Part shown: positions 59,822-64,000 of the stretch, piece after piece
Layout of the letters: every line of letters begins with the position of its first letter
Numbering within the stretch: the stretch's first letter is position 1
Assembly: GCA_040393065.1 (NCBI GenBank)
Contig: JBEBUW010000007.1
Location: 1-64,000, forward strand
Reading direction: 5' to 3'
DNA length: 64,000 nt
Source of the DNA: JACCWM01 sp040393065
Lineage (GTDB): Bacteria > Myxococcota_A > Bradymonadia > Bradymonadales > Bradymonadaceae
Notes under the pieces: generated by a model
What the model was told of the DNA's origin: nothing
Database searches by the model: none
What the model saw: the letters and a program-made list of their open reading frames with translations, nothing else
Made by a program: the position numbers and the translations under genes

Positions 59822-62746
59822 ATGAGTCTTTCGCGCAGTGAAGATCTGTCGGAAGTGCTTGCACAGGCCCGGGATATTGCGCTGCAAACCCGGCAAACGA
59901 TGACGTCAGCGCACGTCTTGCTCGCCATTTTTACCGTTCCCAATCCGGCGGCCGCGTTCTTGAAAGAACGTGGAATTACAGTGGAAAACCTGCTGACGGC
60001 GATGAAGTCGCCGCGTGCGGAGGCACCCGAGGTTTTGCGGAAAATTGCCGATCGCAGCGCACGCATCGCAACCAGCGCACGGGCTGATTCGGTTACCAGT
60101 TTGCATTATCTGGCCGCGCTTGTGCGGGAGAAATCCAGCCAGGCCTGGATGCTGCTCGATGAATGCGGCGCGGATATCGGCACGATCCGGGCGGCGATTA
60201 TGAGCTATGCGATCGAGGCCGCGCCACGGCCGCAGCGCGTGCGACATTTTGAGCTGGGAGATAATCGTCGTCCCGTGGTGGCCGAAGAAACTCCTTATTT
60301 GAATGAGCCGCCGCCCAGTCCGATTGCGTTTCATCCTTCGCTCGGCGTGAATGTGCGGCGCCCCCAGCCTGTGCTGCGGCGCGAGGTCGGTTTCGAGCAC
60401 GAAGCCTTCCCGGAACTTGCCCGGCAGGGCGTGACTGCGCCTCAGGTGGTCAGTGATGATTTGCCAGCGGAACGTGAGAATCCGCCGGCGGCTCGGACAG
60501 CACCGCCTTCGTCGGCTCCGAGCAGGCCCACGGTGATTCAGCGGCGCGCCTCGGAGCCAAAACCGCAATCGTCGGATGCTACGGATGAGGCCGTCGAGGA
60601 AGCCAGACAGACCGCGCGTAAGCTGGCGGAAAACCTGTTTGCCAAACGCAAAGAAGCCGAGCGAAAGGCAAAGCTGCGCAATTCTGCGGAACGGGCCGAG
60701 CGCGCTGCCAGGCCAGAAGCCGATGCAAAGGCAGAGAAAGACGCGGCGGCTCAACAGGACGTCGCAGGTGGCGATAGAACATCCAAATCGCCGCAGAGTG
60801 CTGGTGCCACGGTGGACGAGAAACCAGGCAAAGGGGCGGCCGCAAAGAAAATTATTGAAGAAATGCCTGAGCCCGATCTGGAGCTGGCCGCGGCTTATGA
60901 ATTGGACGAGGAGCAGTATCCGTTTCTGGTGAAATTCGGGCGCAACCTGACGGCAGAAGCCGCGCTTTTGCAGGTCGATTCTGCGATCGGGCGCGATAGC
61001 GAAATTGGTCAGTTGATCGATATTCTGGGCAAGCGTCGCTCGAACAATCCGCTGCTTGTGGGTGCGCCGGGCGTCGGGAAAACCGCGATTGTGGAAGGCC
61101 TTGCGTGTGAGTTTGTGGCGCTGGCCAAAAGAAATAAAAACAGCGCGCTGGGCAAACGCGTGATCGTGGAACTTGAGATGGGACGCCTGTTGAGCGGGAC
61201 GCATTTGCGCGGCTCGTTTTCGGAGCGCCTGATCGGGATCAAGGAAGAGGTCAAACGCGCCAAAGGTCAGGTCATTATCTTTCTGGACGAGGTGCATACC
61301 TGGATTTCGGCCGGAGCGGGCGGTGATGGCGGCGATGCAGCCGGAGAGCTAAAAACGGCGCTGGCGCGCGGGCAGTTTCCGTGCATCGGCGCGACGACGC
61401 ACGATGAATACCGCAAGTTTATCGAGACCGATTCGGCCTTTGAGCGTCGTTTTCAGTCGGTGCTCGTGGAGGAGCCGGACGAAGAAACGGCCATCACGAT
61501 CATGCGTGGTGTGGCGCCGCATTATGAGAGGCATCACGGCGTGGTGTTCCATGAGGAGGCGGTAGAAGCCTCGGTGCGGCTCGGGCATCGCTATATTCAT
61601 GAGCGTCAATTGCCGGACAAGGCCATCGGCGTGCTTGATCTGGCGGGCAGTCGCGCGGCCAGAAACGGGCTGGCGGAAGTTGCTCGCGAAGACGTGGCGC
61701 GCGTTGTGGCCGAGATCGCCGGGATTCCGGCCGACCGTTTGTTGCAGCAAGATCGCGAGCGTTTCTTGCAGATGGAAGACGTGCTGGCGCGGGGCATCGT
61801 GGGTCACGATGCGATTTCGGCGGCGATTGCCGATGTGATCCGTCGCAATTACGCGGGTTTTCGAAGCCGCCGTCCGATTGGAAGCCTGTTGTTTCTGGGG
61901 CCAACCGGCGTCGGGAAAACCGAAATGGTCAAGGTGCTGGCCGATTTTCTGTTCCATGATCGCGACGCGATTGTGCGCCTGGATATGTCGGAATTCATGG
62001 AAGCACACTCGGTCAGCCGCATGATTGGCGCGCCGCCGGGCTATGTGGGCCACGATATGGGCGGCCAGCTCACCGAGGCGATTCGCAAGCGTCCGTACCA
62101 GGTTGTCCTGCTCGACGAGATCGAGAAAGCGCATCCGGATGTGCTCAATCTTTTGTTGCAAGTCTTTGACGAAGGTCGGCTGACCGATGGCCGCGGCCGG
62201 CAGGTGGATTTTTCCAATACGGTCGTCGTGATGACGAGCAATCTGGGGGCGGCTGTGCTGACGCAGGATGCTCCCAGGGCCAGCCGTGCGCGGATTGGTT
62301 TTGGCGATGTGGGTAAGTTCCGCGCGGGCCAGCCTGGCGATCGAGATCAGGCCGATGATGAGCGTTTGCAAGATGAAGTTCTCAAGGCGGCTCGTGCCCA
62401 TTTTACGCCCGAGCTGTGGAACCGCATCGACGAACGGCTTGTGTTTTTGCCTCTGAGCCGCAGCGAAGTGGCACAGATTGCGCGCTTGCAACTGAACGAC
62501 AGCAGCCGGCGTTTGCAGGCCGAGAGCGAAGTCGAGCTCGTGTACGACGATGCCGTGATCGAGTTTTTGATCGAAAACGGCGGCTACGATCCAAAGCTTG
62601 GCGCGCGGCCGATGCGTCAGACGATCCAGCGTCTGGTGGAAGGGGCCGTGGCGCGGTTGCTCTTGCAGGGCGGTGTGGAGCGCGGCGGTGCCGTGCGCAT
62701 CTCGCTCGACGAAAACAACCAGCTTTGTGTCGCGCAAAGCGCCTGA
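59822..62746 (+). CDS. ClpA/ClpC-like AAA+ unfoldase with long N-terminal linker
   Basis: About 974 residues. An N-terminal Clp-N domain (about 1-145: MTSAHVLLAIF, SLHYLAALVRE) is followed by an unusual linker of about 210 residues, with Pro-rich and then Ala/Lys/Arg/Glu-rich helical sequence. D1 has Walker A GAPGVGKT at 414-421, IIFLDEVHTW and FERRFQ. D2 has GPTGVGKTE near 693, VVLLDEIEKAHPDV and TSNLGAAV. There is no ClpB-type M domain between D1 and D2. An RIGFG tripeptide region after TSNLG sits where ClpA/ClpC carry the ClpP-binding loop. ATG 59822 has AGG seven bases upstream. Its bases lack the G-over-C excess of the rest of the window. Confidence 0.9.
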   Translation: MSLSRSEDLSEVLAQARDIALQTRQTMTSAHVLLAIFTVPNPAAAFLKERGITVENLLTAMKSPRAEAPEVLRKIADRSARIATSARADSVTSLHYLAALVREKSSQAWMLLDECGADIGTIRAAIMSYAIEAAPRPQRVRHFELGDNRRPVVAEETPYLNEPPPSPIAFHPSLGVNVRRPQPVLRREVGFEHEAFPELARQGVTAPQVVSDDLPAERENPPAARTAPPSSAPSRPTVIQRRASEPKPQSSDATDEAVEEARQTARKLAENLFAKRKEAERKAKLRNSAERAERAARPEADAKAEKDAAAQQDVAGGDRTSKSPQSAGATVDEKPGKGAAAKKIIEEMPEPDLELAAAYELDEEQYPFLVKFGRNLTAEAALLQVDSAIGRDSEIGQLIDILGKRRSNNPLLVGAPGVGKTAIVEGLACEFVALAKRNKNSALGKRVIVELEMGRLLSGTHLRGSFSERLIGIKEEVKRAKGQVIIFLDEVHTWISAGAGGDGGDAAGELKTALARGQFPCIGATTHDEYRKFIETDSAFERRFQSVLVEEPDEETAITIMRGVAPHYERHHGVVFHEEAVEASVRLGHRYIHERQLPDKAIGVLDLAGSRAARNGLAEVAREDVARVVAEIAGIPADRLLQQDRERFLQMEDVLARGIVGHDAISAAIADVIRRNYAGFRSRRPIGSLLFLGPTGVGKTEMVKVLADFLFHDRDAIVRLDMSEFMEAHSVSRMIGAPPGYVGHDMGGQLTEAIRKRPYQVVLLDEIEKAHPDVLNLLLQVFDEGRLTDGRGRQVDFSNTVVVMTSNLGAAVLTQDAPRASRARIGFGDVGKFRAGQPGDRDQADDERLQDEVLKAARAHFTPELWNRIDERLVFLPLSRSEVAQIARLQLNDSSRRLQAESEVELVYDDAVIEFLIENGGYDPKLGARPMRQTIQRLVEGAVARLLLQGGVERGGAVRISLDENNQLCVAQSA

Positions 62747-62758
62747 ATCTGAATTGAC

Positions 62759-62791
62759 GCGCAGGTGCGTGGCGCTGCTGCGCACCTGCGC
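62759..62791 (+). terminator. hairpin after the Clp-like gene, weak T tract
   Basis: Perfect 11-base stem GCGCAGGTGCG / CGCACCTGCGC with an 11-base loop, then AAAATCCTTT. It is probably a terminator or 3' stabiliser. Confidence 0.55.
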
Positions 62792-62835
62792 AAAATCCTT
62801 TGATCAGTGTTCGCCGCAGCCTTTTTTGTAGTTCC

Positions 62836-63225
62836 GACTACTTGAGAAGCGTTCGGCGCTGCCTTCGGAGGGTATCGAACCACTTGAGGAGCGTTCGGCG
62901 ATACCTTCGGAGGGTATCGAACCACTTGAGGAGCGTTCGGAGAGGCTATTCAAGTGGTTTCGACTGGTTGAGGAGCGTTCGGAGAGGCCCTTCAAGTGGT
63001 TTCGACTACTTGAGGAGCGTTCGGAGAGGCTCTTCAAGTGGTTTCGACTGGTTGAGGAGCGTTCGGAGAGGCTCTCCAAGTGGTTTCGACTGGTTGAGGA
63101 GCGTTCGGAGAGGCTCTTCAAGTGGTTTTGATTGGTTGAGGAGCGTTCGGCGCTGCCTTCGGAGGGTATCGAACCACTTGAGGAGCGTTCGGAGAGGCTA
63201 TTCAAGTGGTTTTGACTGGTTCAGG
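62836..63225. repeat. 42-bp tandem repeat array C, nine units of two types
   Basis: This accounts for the gap 62747-63226 between two convergent genes. GCGTTCGG recurs every 42 bases without slippage at 62849, 62891, 62933, 62975, 63017, 63059, 63101, 63143 and 63185. Units 1, 2 and 8 continue with CCTTCGGAGGGTATCGAACC. Units 3-7 and 9 continue with AGAGGCTNTTCAAGTGGTTT. CCACTTGA and TCAAGTGG arms at type boundaries are reverse complements and can form hairpins. The period is a multiple of three, so long frames stay open on both strands, but no ribosome site or codon bias supports translation. It is not CRISPR, as there are no unique spacers. Confidence 0.9.
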
Positions 63226-63226
63226 T

Positions 63227-63679
63227 TTAGGGACGCGATTCGAGTTGCTCGCGCAGGCGTTCTTCGCGTTCGCGTAGTTCCGGGGTGAGGGCTTCTTCAA
63301 ATTCTTCTGTTTCGAAGATCTGGCGCAGTTCGAGTTCGACTTCGCCGCCGGATGGGCTGCTGGTGGAAAATTTGCGGGAATAAAATGGGGAGCGCAGTGC
63401 CCACTGGATGGCGTCTTCCAGGGAATCGACTTCGATCAGCCAGTAGCCGGCAAGCAGGCTTCGGGGATCGAGAAACGGGCCGTCGATGCGGGTGTATTTG
63501 CCGTCTTTGAAGTGCAGGCGCACGCCTTCCGAGCTTGGATGCAGGCCTTCGCCGCTGATCAGCACGCCGGCACGGGCCATTTCTTCGTTGTAGTCGGCCA
63601 TGGCGGCAAGCAATTCCTCGGTGGGCGGGGCATTGGATTCGGTTTCTTGATCGCTTTTGATCATCATCATAAACCGCAT
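63227..63679 (-). CDS. YCII/DGPF-domain protein
   Basis: 150 residues of the YCII-related family. MRFMMMIKSDQE is the usual start, and the family motif DGPFLDPRSLLAGYWLIEVDS is seen in the middle (DGPF itself near residue 67), followed by LEDAIQWALRSPF. The C-terminus adds a charged helix (LTPELREREERLREQLE). Such proteins are small ferredoxin-like dimers, often linked to sigma-factor genes in other genomes; none is seen here. AAGGAG precedes the ATG with a good spacer. Its stop touches the end of the 42-bp array. Confidence 0.9.
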   Translation of the reverse strand: MRFMMMIKSDQETESNAPPTEELLAAMADYNEEMARAGVLISGEGLHPSSEGVRLHFKDGKYTRIDGPFLDPRSLLAGYWLIEVDSLEDAIQWALRSPFYSRKFSTSSPSGGEVELELRQIFETEEFEEALTPELREREERLREQLESRP

Positions 63680-63848
63680 GGTGAACTCCTTGTGTGCAGA
63701 GAAGGTTTTGAGAAAGCGAGGAATCCTCGGGAGCTTTTCTACGTCCTCGTTGCATGGACACTCTCAAGATCGGCAAGGTAGCCGATAAAGAAAATGATTC
63801 TTTGGGGTTCTCTGTACGGGATGCGGTTTTCAGGCGGCGCGCGGGAAA

Positions 63849-64000
63849 TTATTTGAGTTTGCGCGCGCGGTCGGTGAGGAGTCGGTAAACTTGAAGCATG
63901 GTGGGGTCGTTCAGGGCGGCGATGGCGCGTTCGTGGTGGTGGATGGTGTCGTTGTCGCCGCGTGCGACGGGACCGCTCAGGGCGTTGGAAAAGCTCTGGG
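63849..64000 (-). CDS. DUF2520 domain protein, C-terminal fragment (cut by window edge)
   Basis: The last 50 codons of a minus-strand gene whose start lies beyond the window. The visible end reads SFSNALSGPVARGDNDTIHH, then HERAIAALNDPTMLQVYRLL, then TDRARKLK and TAA. The GPVARGD segment plus LxxLYRxLxxRA-type end matches the C-terminus of Rossmann-like DUF2520 proteins, which resemble pyrroline-5-carboxylate reductase. The function in this family is uncertain; it is often near pantothenate genes. Confidence 0.75.
   Translation of the reverse strand, partial: QSFSNALSGPVARGDNDTIHHHERAIAALNDPTMLQVYRLLTDRARKLK

Noticed and set aside
59906..61297. 463-residue minus-strand open frame opposite the Clp-like gene
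   Set aside because: Antisense shadow; the plus-strand frame has full AAA+ motifs.
62836..63225. CRISPR array
   Set aside because: Units are contiguous with no unique spacers, and no cas genes are nearby.
62800..63288. Long open frames on both strands through the 42-bp array (peptides such as SERSSTSRNHLKSL repeated)
   Set aside because: They exist because 42 is divisible by three and the unit lacks stops. No good start or ribosome site was found, and they overlap the YCII gene.

Overview
The window (roughly mid-50s % GC by eye) looks like chromosomal DNA of a delta-proteobacterium-like or Myxococcota/Bradymonadales-type predator-lineage bacterium. The clues are two transmembrane Ser/Thr protein kinases (one with a PEGA domain), a PrkA kinase, a giant TPR protein, many lipoproteins, an M23/SLH surface protein with a MYXO-CTERM-like tail, and an AMACR-type CoA racemase. 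This placement is an inference from gene content; no rRNA or tRNA gene was seen. No phage, plasmid, insertion-sequence or CRISPR signature was seen either.

Layout. 0-12 kb: a tandem repeat at the left edge, nadK (-), an SCP2 protein, an AMACR-like CoA racemase/transferase, a SnoaL-like protein (-), a lipoprotein plus M23-SLH pair, a double DUF1508 protein, ppc, a small membrane protein (-) and a PAS hybrid histidine kinase. 12.3-12.9 kb: a 600-bp gene-free block of 42-bp repeats. 12.9-16 kb: slt and an outer-membrane-like protein (-). 16-23.7 kb: two lipoproteins, prkA, a coiled-coil exported protein, an OmpA-family lipoprotein, pabB and pabC (+). 23.7-25.8 kb: asparaginase and a thioredoxin-reductase-like enzyme (-). 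26-39.3 kb: arfB, an OmpR-type response regulator and an 11.75-kb gene for a 3917-residue TPR protein. 39.4-43.4 kb (-): TPR lipoprotein, MlaF-like ATPase and two MlaE-like permeases. 43.5-48 kb: a large membrane ATPase and an MscS channel. 48.2-52.3 kb: an isolated rplC with two tandem terminators, a DsbD/ScsB-like protein and a pseudouridine synthase. 52.3-59.5 kb (-): PEGA kinase, RidA, GNAT, Fur-family regulator, fused MFS/spermidine-synthase-like protein, second kinase. 59.8-64 kb: a Clp-type unfoldase, a second large 42-bp repeat array, a YCII/DGPF protein and the 3' end of a DUF2520 gene (-).

Together the genes cover envelope maintenance (lytic transglycosylase, Mla-type lipid transport, OmpA and TPR lipoproteins, mechanosensitive channel, thiol redox), signalling (two Ser/Thr kinases, PrkA, hybrid histidine kinase, response regulator) and housekeeping metabolism (NADP, PEP carboxylation, folate/PABA, asparagine).

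The most interesting items are: (1) an apparent two-gene mechanosensitive system in which an MscK-like sensor carries a cytoplasmic STAND/AAA ATPase instead of a channel domain and sits beside a separate MscS channel; (2) a family of intergenic repeat arrays with an exact 42-bp period at three places, in 3' flanks of genes; (3) the giant TPR scaffold; (4) paired MlaE permeases without an MCE protein; and (5) a stand-alone rplC.
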